Shown in pieces: positions 6,235 through 15,168 of a stretch of DNA of 37,736 nt; positions within the stretch are counted from its first letter, which is position 1; every line of letters begins with the position of its first letter. Origin of the DNA: Muribaculaceae bacterium (GTDB lineage: Bacteria; Bacteroidota; Bacteroidia; Bacteroidales; Muribaculaceae). The stretch covers positions 1 through 37,736 of the forward strand of contig JAHHQT010000009.1 in the NCBI GenBank assembly GCA_020026215.1, given 5' to 3'. Below the pieces are notes generated by a model. It had not been told where the DNA came from and ran no database searches. It saw only the letters and a program-made list of their open reading frames with translations. The position numbers and the translations under genes are program-made.

Positions 6235-8964
6235 CTATATCACCTCTTCATTGGTCAACATTCCTTTCAAATAGTTCGATAGAGCCATATTAAGCAGCTC
6301 TGAGAACTTTTCAGCCTGCACAAGGTTCGTATGGCTATATAGCTTCACGCGTTCAGCCAAGAGCCTTTTAAGCAGTTCAACGGCGATGTTCTTTTCTTTC
6401 ATCTTTGACACCTCCTCCAAGAAAGCCTCATCGAATAATGAAAATTCACTCTTAATGTCAGAGAAAAGATTAATCACCCCATTGCTCTTTACACTTTGTT
6501 TCAACAATTCACTAATACGCTTATTGATGTCTTTTTTGGTGATTTTACCCTTACCACCCATCCGGTTAATCAGCGTACGCACGGCATTGAAATAAGCAGA
6601 ATCACTACGTTCCGAAGCATTGAGCAAACTACGGCAAAGGGTAACTGCATCCTGCAAAAGTTTGGATTCCTTGATGAAACACTCTCTTTGCTTTTCCTTG
6701 TCTATAGCCATCAAGAAATTGACACCGCCTTGTATAACCTTGGCACATTTTACAGGGTCGTCCGTAGTAAAATCGCTATAGTCAAAACCATGCAACAGGT
6801 CTTTGCAGATTTGCAGTTTTTCGCGGAATTTAAAGAGAGCCGTTTCCTTGATATTCGGATTACCAAAGTTCTCACGGTCACGGCGCGTATAGTCGCGCAT
6901 CGCCTCTTTCAATGCTTTGGCAATACCGATATAGTCCACAACCAAACCGCCTGCCTTATGATGAAAGACACGGTTTACGCGTGCAATCGCCTGCATCAGA
7001 TTGTGACCGCTCATCGGCTTATAGACATACATCGTAGCCAAAGAGGGCACATCAAAACCTGTCAACCACATATCAACGACAATCGCAATTTTCATCGGGT
7101 CGTTGTTGTCCTTGAAACGTTTGGCAAGTTCCTTTTTATACTGCTTGTTTCCAATGATATTGTGCCATTCTTCGGGGTCTTGATTGCCAGCCGTCATCAC
7201 CACCTTCACCTTTTCGTTCCAATCGGGGCGAAGTTCGAGCAATCGCTGATAAATACGCATGGCGATAGGGCGTGAATAGGCAACAATCATAGCCTTTCCT
7301 GTCAATTCAAACTGACGGTAATCCTCGTAGTGATGCAAGATGTCACGACAAAGAGAATCTATAGTTTCGGGTGCACCCAAAATTTCTTCCAAGTGCGACA
7401 TTTCCCTTTTACTTTTCTCAATCAATTCATCGGAAGCCCCTTCTTCAGAGAGCAATTCGTACTCATCATCAATGGCACGAAGCGTTTCATCGTCCAATTT
7501 CAGATTGATGACACGCGATTCATAATAGACAGGACAAGTTGCCCCATCTGCAACCGCCTGTGTCATATCGTAAATGTCGATATAGTTACCAAACACTTCC
7601 ACCGTATCACGGTCTTTAGTAGAGATAGGCGTACCTGTAAAACCAATATAAGAAGCATTCGGGAGAGAGTCGTGAATGATACGAGCCGTACCTACAATAC
7701 GCTTTGCCACATCTTCCCCTTTTTCATTCTTTGTCATGCGGATACGTTCCTCAAATCCGTACTGACTGCGGTGGGCTTCATCAGTCATCACCACGATATT
7801 GCGACGAGTGGAAAGCGGTTCATCCGATTCCTCGAATTTCTGCATGGTCGTAAAGATTATACCGTTAGCCTCACGCCCTGCCAAAAGCGCCTTTAGGTCT
7901 TCGCGACTTTCAGCGTGTTGTGGAGTTTGACGAAGGAAATCCTTACATTTAGCAAACTGTGAATAGAGTTGGTCATCGAGGTCGTTACGGTCAGTAATTA
8001 CCACAATTGTAGGTTGGGTGAGGTGTTCTTGCAACAAGTGGGCATAGAACACCATAGACAAGGATTTGCCACTGCCCTCCGTGTGCCAAAAGACACCGAT
8101 TTTACCGTCATTGTGAACGGCAATTTCCGTACGTTCAATAGACTTTCGCACGGCGAAATATTGATGATAGCCTGCCAATATTTTAACATCGCCCGATTCA
8201 TCCCTGGAGAAACAAAGGAAATTCTTGACAATATCGAGCAGACGTTCACGTTGGAATATGCCCTCAAAGAAAGTATCATAGTCCACAAAAGCCTTACTTT
8301 CGTATTCCCCATTTTTTGTTTTCCACTCCATAAAGCGGTCTTCATTGCTTGTAATTGTTCCCGCTTTAGAGCACGCCATATCACTCATTACGCAGAACGC
8401 ATTGTAAACAAAAAGCGAAGGAATGACTTGCATATAGTTGCGCAACTGCAAATAGGCTTCGGAAGCATCCGTTTCCTCGCGCGACGGAGATTTCAACTCC
8501 ATTACCACAAGGGGCAGACCATTGACAAAAGCAATCAAGTCAGCGCGTTTTTCAGCATTTTCCACGAAAGTCCATTGGTTGACAATCTTAAAGTCATTGC
8601 TCTCCACGTTAGCAAAATCGACCAGATAAATCAATCCGTTGCACTGTTCCTTTCCGTCGAAATAGCTCACTTCGATACCATGTTGCAGATAGTCCATAAA
8701 GACTTCATTTTTCTGCACCAAACTACCAGAATCGATATTTTTGAGTTTCGTTACTGCTTCGTGGATGGCAGTCTCGGGCTTTCCCTTATTGATGACATGC
8801 AGGCTTTCCAAGAGCTGTTCCGTATAGAACGGCTCTCTATAATCGCGCTCAATATCGGGCCCGTATTCGTACTGATAACCCATTTCTTGAAATAGGGCAA
8901 TTAATGCTTTTTCATAGCTATCTTCGGTAAAGGTCATAATATATTTAGTTTTATTATGATTCAA
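6235..8964 (-). pseudogene. hsdR: Type I restriction enzyme R subunit HsdR, truncated by amber codon
   Basis: Motor and nuclease subunit of a type I restriction system. Visible parts are an N-terminal PD-(D/E)xK-type nuclease with ELK at residues 156-158 and upstream Asp142, then a superfamily 2 translocase with Walker A TEGSGKS at 295-301 and DEAH at 395-398, plus GFTGTP and the later motif QAIARVNRVF. The frame stops at TAG after 909 residues; without it the protein would be about 1,030 residues, the normal size. The truncated product keeps nuclease and motor but loses the C-terminal methylase-docking part, so it is probably inactive. It overlaps hsdS by 11 nt. An internal ATG at 8937 (MTFTEDSYEK) may be the true start. 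Confidence 0.85.
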
Positions 8965-10108
8965 TTTTTATTTCTCCAGACATCAATTTAGGCAATAGAG
9001 TATCACGTAAGGTGGAGAGTCGTAATATTTCATGTGCCAAAGACTTCTTTTTCTCAAGGTAGCTATCAGCTATTCTTGAGAAATTGGAAACTATTTCCAA
9101 TGGAGGAATTATTACTTGAAATTTGTCAATATCAGATTTTCCTAAATGACTTACAGTTGTCCCTGTTTTATAAAATTGAACAAACTCCAATTCTGGTTTC
9201 AACAAATATAAAACATAATAGTTACTTATACAGGAATCAATCCCAATAAATTTACAACATCTTTGGTTTAGAACGCCTTTCTGTCCCAACCATAAACATG
9301 GAGAAAATTCTGCATCCATTCCAGCAATTACATCTCCCATTTCAACGAACTCTGTATTAGGCAATAATTCAGAAGTATAAAACTGAGGAGCATACGTTTT
9401 TAAATCTCGTATTCTAATCAAAGGACTACCCTCCATATCTTCATTGAATAATGATGATTTGTACGGTGCACCATATATTACTTTAACATATTTATAGATA
9501 CTTCCAACTTTCCAACCTTCGGGAATCATACCTAATTCAGAATCAACAAATTTCCCGTCTTTAAAGGGTTCAAAATCAATAAACCAAGACTTAAATAAGG
9601 CTTGGGCTTGTTGCTCCAAATTCTCATTGATTTTGCGATTTAATACTATTTTATCATCAAGAGAAGAAAGAATAGATGCTATCTTCTCCTGTGTTTTTAA
9701 GGGAGGTAATTTTATATTAATTGCTTTTAAATTAGATTGACTTAACTTAGGTTGAGCGGAACCAGTTATATACCCACCTATATCAGATATATTCAACAAA
9801 TAACATATAACCTTTAAATCACAAAATCCTTTGCTTTGCAATATATGAGCATGATTATTAACCCAGAATTTACCATTAACAATTTGAGCTATTGGTTGAT
9901 TCCTTGATTTAAGGTTTTCTCCATCTTCTGCTATTAATAAATATTGTCCATCGAAAATAAAGTCATCTATATAATCTATCACTCCTTGTGCACCAAAATA
10001 TCGGAAGCTACCTTTCCTGGAAGCTCGTTGACTTGATGACAAAGGGACTCGTTTATAATCTAACAAATCAACAAGTTCACCCAATTTATATTCTTTCCAC
10101 TCTTCCAT
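8954..10108 (-). CDS. hsdS: Type I restriction-modification specificity subunit HsdS
   Basis: DNA-recognition subunit that tells the HsdM2S methylase and the full R2M2S complex which bipartite sequence to bind. The 384 residues show the classical two-fold layout. TRD1 occupies about residues 5-130, with a central conserved helix (KTQEKIASILSSLDDKI and the coiled LNRKINENLEQQAQALF) to about 185. TRD2 follows from about 195 to 340, and a second conserved helix ends in LRDTLLPKLMSGEI. The frame is intact, unlike its three neighbours. The start at 10108 is supported by AGGAGAT just upstream, and it begins 1 nt after the accessory gene's stop. Without functional HsdM it has no obvious job. Confidence 0.9.
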   Translation of the reverse strand: MEEWKEYKLGELVDLLDYKRVPLSSSQRASRKGSFRYFGAQGVIDYIDDFIFDGQYLLIAEDGENLKSRNQPIAQIVNGKFWVNNHAHILQSKGFCDLKVICYLLNISDIGGYITGSAQPKLSQSNLKAINIKLPPLKTQEKIASILSSLDDKIVLNRKINENLEQQAQALFKSWFIDFEPFKDGKFVDSELGMIPEGWKVGSIYKYVKVIYGAPYKSSLFNEDMEGSPLIRIRDLKTYAPQFYTSELLPNTEFVEMGDVIAGMDAEFSPCLWLGQKGVLNQRCCKFIGIDSCISNYYVLYLLKPELEFVQFYKTGTTVSHLGKSDIDKFQVIIPPLEIVSNFSRIADSYLEKKKSLAHEILRLSTLRDTLLPKLMSGEIKIES

Positions 10109-10109
10109 A

Positions 10110-10835
10110 CTATCTCCTGATTATTAGACCATTATCAATTCTCCCTTGCTCTAATTGTGCAAATTTGTACAATTCATCATCAAGCAACCTCTTTTTATCC
10201 ACCAAATAAGAAGAGACAGCTGAACTAAATACATTCATCAAAGATATAGCTCTATCTAAATCATTGTTGGAGGAATTTAAAGCCAATCTAATGTAAGGTT
10301 CACAATGAGGGTCAATATCTTTTGACATTTTTTCCATTCTCAAAATTATAGGCTTAATCATGGCAGGCACAACAATATTATCTTTCTTATGCATGTTTAA
10401 CAGGCACAAATCACGAACCCATTCTCCATATAATTGATGGATATTAGACAACACTTTCAGCAGACTCTTAGCTGATTGGTTTTTATCATATTTTATCAAT
10501 TGGATACTCAATTTTATATTATCCAATCTATCTTTTTCCGCCATACTATCCAAAAACTGCTTGTCAGTTTCTGCAAAAGTACCGTTAAGCAATTTCTTTG
10601 TATAATCCAAGACATTAATAGGTTGAATGGAATTACTAACAGTCATGATACATTCAATCAAATCATCAAACCTTTTCTGCTCTATATCTCACTGAATCAA
10701 AGACAGTTGAAACTGCTGATTCTTTTTGTTCTGCTTATTGGATATGTAGATAGACAAATAAGCAACTATAAAAGCTAAGACAGTTGCTATAGAACCTATT
10801 GCCGTCCAATCAATGATTGATAAATTCCAAGTCAT
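10110..10835 (-). pseudogene. Membrane-anchored accessory gene of the type I locus, interrupted by TGA
   Basis: I do not recognise the family. Reading from ATG at 10835, which has GGAG just upstream, gives MTWNLSIIDWTAIG and a single hydrophobic helix (SIATVLAFIVAYLSIYI, about residues 15-31), then a basic Lys/Gln-rich stretch. After 48 codons an in-frame TGA (10689-10691) interrupts it. The same frame continues for 192 more codons of charged, mostly helical protein ending in NGLIIRR. As one unit it would be a 241-residue single-pass protein with a cytoplasmic helical domain. It sits between hsdM (9-nt gap) and hsdS (1-nt gap), so it belonged to the operon. The soluble part could still be made from TTG at 10661 or ATG at 10646. 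Confidence 0.6.
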
Positions 10836-10844
10836 ACGCTCCAA

Positions 10845-11777
10845 CTATATTTTAAAACCGATACTGCCCAACTGCTTTTTGATTTCTTCTTCGAGTTGGT
10901 GTGACTGCACAAAGAGTTCAGAAAGTTCGCCTGTGAGGCGTTCCATCTTTTCAGAGAAAGGTTCACCGTCATCTTCCACTTCGGCAATACCCACATAGCG
11001 TCCAGGAGTAAGAATATAATCCTGTTCGGCTATCTCTGCCAAAGTCTTGACAGCACAATAGCCCTTTTCATCTTCCAAAGTTCCATCGTGGTATTTGTTG
11101 AAAGTGTCGGCAATTTTCAGCATATCGTCCTCACTCAATTCACGCAATTTGCGAGAAACCATTTTCCCCATATTGCGAGCATCAACAAAGAGCACCTTGC
11201 CCGGTTGGGCTTTGTGCTTGCTGATGAACCAAAGCGATACAGGAATACCTGTGGTATAGAACAACTGACTCGGCAGGGCAACAATACCTTCCACTAAGTC
11301 GGCTTTCAAGATGTTTTCGCGGATAGTACCCTCACCGCTTGTCTGTGAGGATAGAGAACCGTTCGCCAAGACCATACCCATTCTGCCTTTGGCTGAAAGG
11401 TGATAAATCATGTGTTGCAACCATGCAAAGTTGGCGTTTCCCGTAGGGGGAATACCATATTGCCAACGCACATCGTCCTGCAATTTGTCACCGCCCCAAT
11501 CGCTCAAATTGAACGGTGGGTTTGCCAAAATATAGTCGGCTTTCAATGTAGGGTGCTGATCATCAAAGAAAGTATCGGCGTTAAACTTTCCCAAATCGGC
11601 TTCGATGCCACGAATGGCAAGATTCATTTGCGCCATTTTCCATGTGGTAGGGTTGCTGTCCTGCCCGAATACGGAAATATTATTGATATTGCCTTGGTGG
11701 CGTTCGATGAACTTGGCAGACTGCACGAACATACCGCCCGAACCGCAGGCAGGGTCGTAAACACGTCCGCTATAGGG
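10845..11777 (-). pseudogene. hsdM: hsdM C-terminal part, out of frame with its start
   Basis: This is the catalytic domain of the type I N6-adenine methyltransferase. The frame resumes at PYSGRVYDPACGSGGMFV, which holds the AdoMet-binding motif I, and continues through the catalytic NPPF motif (ILANPPFNLSDWGG) and a C-terminal helical region that contacts HsdS. An internal ATG at 11732 falls inside motif I, so a restart there would yield a protein lacking the AdoMet pocket. The N-terminal part ends in another frame just before this segment. The accessory gene follows 9 nt downstream. Confidence 0.82.
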
Positions 11778-12345
11778 TTACCTCAACCAAGGTACGCACT
11801 ATGCAAGCAGGAGTGTAGAATTCGCCTGCCAACTTGCCTTCGGCTTCGGCAAACTTGGAAAGGCAATATTCGTAGGTGCGCCCCAAGATGTCCTTGCTGT
11901 CGCCATGCTCCTTCATCTGAATGTTGGTGAAAAGGTCAACCACATCGCCCAAACGACGCTTGTCCAATTCGGGGCGTGCAAAATTTTTCGGCAAAATACC
12001 TTTCAAGCGAATATTCTCACTCTCAATCAAACGCATGGCCTTGTCAATGACCGTGCCAATTTCGGGAGTGTGTGCGGCTTTTGCCACTACGCTCCAACGT
12101 GCTTTCTGCGGTACGAAGAAGATATTTTCTGCCATGTATTCGTCCTTGTCTTCCTCGAAACCGTCACCTTCTTCGACCAGTTGGTTATACTTGTCTTCGA
12201 AACGGTCAGAAATGTATTTCAAGAAAATCAAGCCCAAAACCACCGACTTGTACTCCCCTGCATCCATACTGCCACGGAGTAGGTCAGCTGCTTTCCATAT
12301 CTCTTTTTCAAAGCCAATTTCTGCTGTGTTTATCTTTTTTGCCAT
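11770..12345 (-). pseudogene. hsdM: hsdM N-terminal part, frameshifted before motif I
   Basis: This is the N-terminal helical domain of HsdM: KINTAEIGFEKEIWKAADLLRG, then LGLIFLKYISDRFE, and LGRTYEYCLSKFAEAEGKLAGEFYTP, which precedes the catalytic domain. The frame then runs into VRTLVEVTL-stop. Relatives read LVEVL-x-PYSGRVYDPACGSGG. Here only one base (an A at minus-strand position 11778) remains between the Val codon and the Pro codon, where six are expected, so about 5 bp are missing. Restoring five bases would give a 501-residue protein, the usual length. No simple repeat lies at the junction, so reversible slippage is unlikely. Confidence 0.85.
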
Positions 12346-12374
12346 GTTGATTTGTCGATATTTTGCATTTTACG

Positions 12375-12382
12375 CAAATATA
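12375..12382 (-). promoter_or_regulatory. Candidate -7 promoter element of the type I restriction operon
   Basis: On the minus strand TATATTTG lies 30 nt before the hsdM ATG and matches TAnnTTTG exactly. A TTG on the same strand lies 23 nt further upstream, slightly beyond normal spacing. The operon promoter therefore looks intact although its genes are not. Confidence 0.55.
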
Positions 12383-12462
12383 CTCATAAATCTATAATTT
12401 TTAACCAATATTCGCAGAGATAATGGCAGGAAATTACTGATGCGCCACCGAGAAGAATCAAC

Positions 12463-12507
12463 AAGCCCCGACGGAGTTCCATCGGGGCTTTGTCTACTTT
12501 TTTCATT
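12463..12507 (+). terminator. Orphan terminator-like hairpin
   Basis: AAGCCCCGA (12463-12471) pairs with TCGGGGCTT (12482-12490) and is followed within 10 nt by a run of T (12498-12503). In plus orientation it looks like a terminator, yet no plus-strand gene lies upstream, since hsdM points the other way. It may end a short RNA or be a leftover from rearrangement. Confidence 0.5.
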
Positions 12508-12521
12508 AGTTGTCAGAGTAA

Positions 12522-12590
12522 TGTACACTTTGACTTCGCCACTGCAAGGAGTATAGTCAGATTATGACAAAAGAATCCGCCAAGTGTACA
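12522..12590. repeat. Inverted repeat TGTACACTT / AAGTGTACA
   Basis: TGTACACTT at 12522-12530 and AAGTGTACA at 12582-12590 are perfect 9-bp inverted copies 51 bp apart, in the gene-free region between the hsdM start and betT. The arms could be an operator pair or ends of a vanished small element. Confidence 0.4.
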
Positions 12591-12756
12591 GTGACTAAAG
12601 CGCAACAAAGGAAAGAAAAATTTGGGGAATATTTTAGTTGAAAGGCGATAAATTTTGTGTTAAAATGTTAATGCTCGAAATTAATTCAAAGCAACAAAAA
12701 ACACTGTATAAATCGAGATTTCGGGAGTTTACCCAAAGCATTTGAAGAGGCTGGAA

Positions 12757-12788
12757 TTTGCGAAAACGACTATTTTTTAGTATATTTG
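12757..12788 (+). promoter_or_regulatory. Consensus Bacteroidota promoter of betT
   Basis: TTTG at 12757-12760, a 20-nt spacer and TATATTTG at 12781-12788 match the -33/-7 consensus at every position. Transcription would start near 12795, leaving an untranslated leader of about 300 nt before betT. Confidence 0.75.
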
Positions 12789-12845
12789 TAGAAATTAACG
12801 GGAACGTATTATAATTTTTCTACAAGAATTTCTGAAAATACACAA

Positions 12846-12983
12846 GTGAAGTTTTTTCTATTTTCCGTGTCACGGTGCTTCACTTTCCCTGACAGCTTTT
12901 TATTCAAATTTTACCTCACTACAGATTTCATGGATTGAAATCACAGGTGATTGTGTTACCCCGGTTCGGGGCAACTGATTTTT
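12846..12983 (+). promoter_or_regulatory. Structured 5' leader of betT
   Basis: Several hairpins follow one another in the betT leader. GTGAAG (12846-12851) pairs with CTTCAC (12878-12883) around an inner CCGTG/CACGG. GATTTCA (12924-12930) pairs with TGAAATC (12936-12942) over a 5-nt loop. CCCCG (12959-12963) pairs with CGGGG (12967-12971), extended by GTT/AAC, and a short T-run follows. The series suggests RNA-level control such as an attenuator or ligand- or salt-sensing leader. I do not recognise a known riboswitch class, so this is inference from structure alone. Confidence 0.4.
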
Positions 12984-13093
12984 GTATATATAGGTCTAAA
13001 CTCCTTCATGCTGTTTCGTTCCCTCAACACTCATTTTTAACCAAGAATTTCTGTCTTTGACAAGTTCGGGGATTCCATTAAAAACATCTTTTT

Positions 13094-15118
13094 ATGAATA
13101 GACTTACGAATCGAATCAAGAGAAAATTCACCTTCCGAAGCACATTTGCCAAGCATGTTGCCATCCCAGGTATATCGCTGTTGGTACTATTGTCGATTTT
13201 CGGAGGAATTTTCCCTGACCAAACAGGACAAGCCTTAAATCAAATACAGGACTACATTTATGAACATCTGAGCTGGGTGTATATGCTGATTCTGACCGTT
13301 GTCATTACATTTCTGCTCACCGTGGCATTCAGCAAAAAAGGTAAAATCCGACTGGGTGCAGACAACTCCAAGCCCGAATACAGTACATTCTCATGGATTG
13401 CCATGCTGTTCTCGGCGGGTATCGGTATCGGACTGATGTATTTCGGTATCGGTGAACCGATGGCGCACTACCTTAACCCTGCCGTGGCTGACACCGTGGA
13501 CAGGGCCAAACAAGCCCAACTGGACACATTCTTCCACTGGGGTATTCACGGATGGGCGCTATACGCTGTTGTAGGCCTTGTCATCGCTTATTTCTCCTTT
13601 CGCTATAAACTGCCCCTCACACTGCGAAGCGGCCTGTATCCGCTCTTAAAAGAACGAATCAACGGGCCTTGGGGTAATGTGGTGGACACGTTTGCCCTAT
13701 GCAGTACATTTTTCGGTATTGCCACTTCATTGGGATTCGGTGTAGTGCAGTTGAATTCGGGACTTGTGCATCTGGGCGTTGTACCGGAAAAGAGCTTTAC
13801 AATACAGGCCATTCTTATTGTTGCACTCATCGGGATGGCTATCCTGTCCTCACTCTCGGGACTGAACAAGGGAGTGAAGAAACTGAGTGAAATCAATATG
13901 GGACTTGCCATTGTGCTAATGCTGTTTGTGCTGTTCCTCGGCCCGACCATCTATCTGCTGTCCGCCTATAGTGAGGGTATCGGCTATTATTTCAACAACG
14001 TGATAGAACTGACATTCAAGACTTTTGCCTTTGAAGAAGAGGGTAAGGGATGGTTTGTGGACTGGACAATCATGTACTGGGCATGGTGGATTTCATGGTC
14101 ACCGTTCGTCGGCTTGTTTATCGCAAGAATTTCGAAGGGCAGAACCATACGAGAATTCATTTTGGGTGTACTGCTCATCCCTACCGTGTTTATCTTCCTA
14201 TGGATGACCGTGTTCGGTAACGGTGCCATCTGGTTTGACCAAAACGTGCTGAACGGAAGTCTGTCGGCCATGTCGGGCGACTTGGACATGATGCTGTTCG
14301 GTTTCTTCGAAGCGTTCCCAATGTCCACCCTATTGAGCGTACTGGCGGTAATCATGATTATGATTTTCTTCGTAACCTCTGCCGACTCGGGCATTCTGGT
14401 CATCAACGGACTTGCCTCCAAGAACAGAAAGAATTCTCCAAAATGGCAAGGTATTTTCTGGGGAGGACTACTGATAACCGCCTCTATTATACTACTGCGA
14501 AGCGGTGGTCTGCAAGCCCTGCAAACCATGACACTGATTACGGCGCTGCCTTTCGGTATAGTCATACTGATTTGCCTTATCGGCTTCTGGAAAGCCCTAT
14601 ATCTCGACGAGAAATACCACAAGACGAAATTCTCGTACGGCAGTCGTTCGTGGTCGGGGAGTGAATGGAAAGAACATTTGAACGACATTCTCTCGTTTTC
14701 CAACAAAAAGGATGTGGAACAATTCATCAAAAAGAGGGTGGAACCTGCTTTCAAGGAGTTGAAAACAGCCCTTACGGCAAAAGGCGTGGAAACCTACATT
14801 GAACGCGGCAAGCGCGGGAAACTTTCCATCGAGTTGCTGATTCCGCACGACAATATCCGTAATTTCCGCTATGGAGTGAAGGCCTCCACGCAAGACATTT
14901 CAGATTCGCTTAAAACGGAACGAAACGCTCCTGATGTAGAACATGACAAGGTGGTCGTACCCGTCACCTACTACGAGGACAGACGTGCCGGGAACGATAT
15001 CCAATACCTCAGCAAGAATGACATCATCACTGATGTACTGAGAGAATACGAACGATTCCTGAGCATCGTTTCGGACGAAAGCAACGAACTTATCATCATG
15101 GACTACGAGTCCAACTAA
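13094..15118 (+). CDS. betT: BCCT-family choline/glycine-betaine transporter, BetT-like
   Basis: Inner-membrane secondary transporter of the betaine-choline-carnitine family, probably taking up choline or glycine betaine as an osmoprotectant. The 674 residues include 12 predicted membrane helices (about residues 22-500) with the family signature MYWAWWISWSPFVGLF near 329-344 and the loop GIGIGLMYFGIGEP near 109-122. A soluble C-terminal tail of about 170 residues follows, as in E. coli BetT (677 residues) and unlike shorter OpuD or BetP types, so I favour choline. Such tails sense osmotic conditions in relatives. The gene has its own strong promoter, a long structured leader and a terminator. 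No betaine-synthesis genes lie nearby. Confidence 0.88.
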   Translation: MNRLTNRIKRKFTFRSTFAKHVAIPGISLLVLLSIFGGIFPDQTGQALNQIQDYIYEHLSWVYMLILTVVITFLLTVAFSKKGKIRLGADNSKPEYSTFSWIAMLFSAGIGIGLMYFGIGEPMAHYLNPAVADTVDRAKQAQLDTFFHWGIHGWALYAVVGLVIAYFSFRYKLPLTLRSGLYPLLKERINGPWGNVVDTFALCSTFFGIATSLGFGVVQLNSGLVHLGVVPEKSFTIQAILIVALIGMAILSSLSGLNKGVKKLSEINMGLAIVLMLFVLFLGPTIYLLSAYSEGIGYYFNNVIELTFKTFAFEEEGKGWFVDWTIMYWAWWISWSPFVGLFIARISKGRTIREFILGVLLIPTVFIFLWMTVFGNGAIWFDQNVLNGSLSAMSGDLDMMLFGFFEAFPMSTLLSVLAVIMIMIFFVTSADSGILVINGLASKNRKNSPKWQGIFWGGLLITASIILLRSGGLQALQTMTLITALPFGIVILICLIGFWKALYLDEKYHKTKFSYGSRSWSGSEWKEHLNDILSFSNKKDVEQFIKKRVEPAFKELKTALTAKGVETYIERGKRGKLSIELLIPHDNIRNFRYGVKASTQDISDSLKTERNAPDVEHDKVVVPVTYYEDRRAGNDIQYLSKNDIITDVLREYERFLSIVSDESNELIIMDYESN

Positions 15119-15122
15119 ATAG

Positions 15123-15152
15123 AAAAGGTCAGCAGTTTTGCTGACCTTTTTT
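15123..15152. terminator. Bidirectional terminator after betT
   Basis: A 12-bp perfect stem (15123-15134 with 15139-15150) has a GTTT loop, an A-run on the left arm and T-run on the right. It serves betT and the convergent WG-repeat gene. Confidence 0.9.
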
Positions 15153-15168
15153 GTATTCTAAAGTCTCG

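Noticed and set aside
7969..8895. Long plus-strand open frame opposite hsdR (about 300 codons), with similar ones opposite 20389-21174 and 22553-23305
   Set aside because: These run antisense to well-recognised genes and have no family features, start context or promoter; they are codon-bias shadows.
6229..10691. In-frame TAG and TGA in the restriction locus as sign of stop-codon recoding or an altered genetic code
   Set aside because: Both triplets end intact genes elsewhere in the window (mnmG and hsdM fragments end at TAG, ybeY and the kinase-like gene at TGA), and hsdM has an unrelated frameshift. Ordinary nonsense mutation is simpler.
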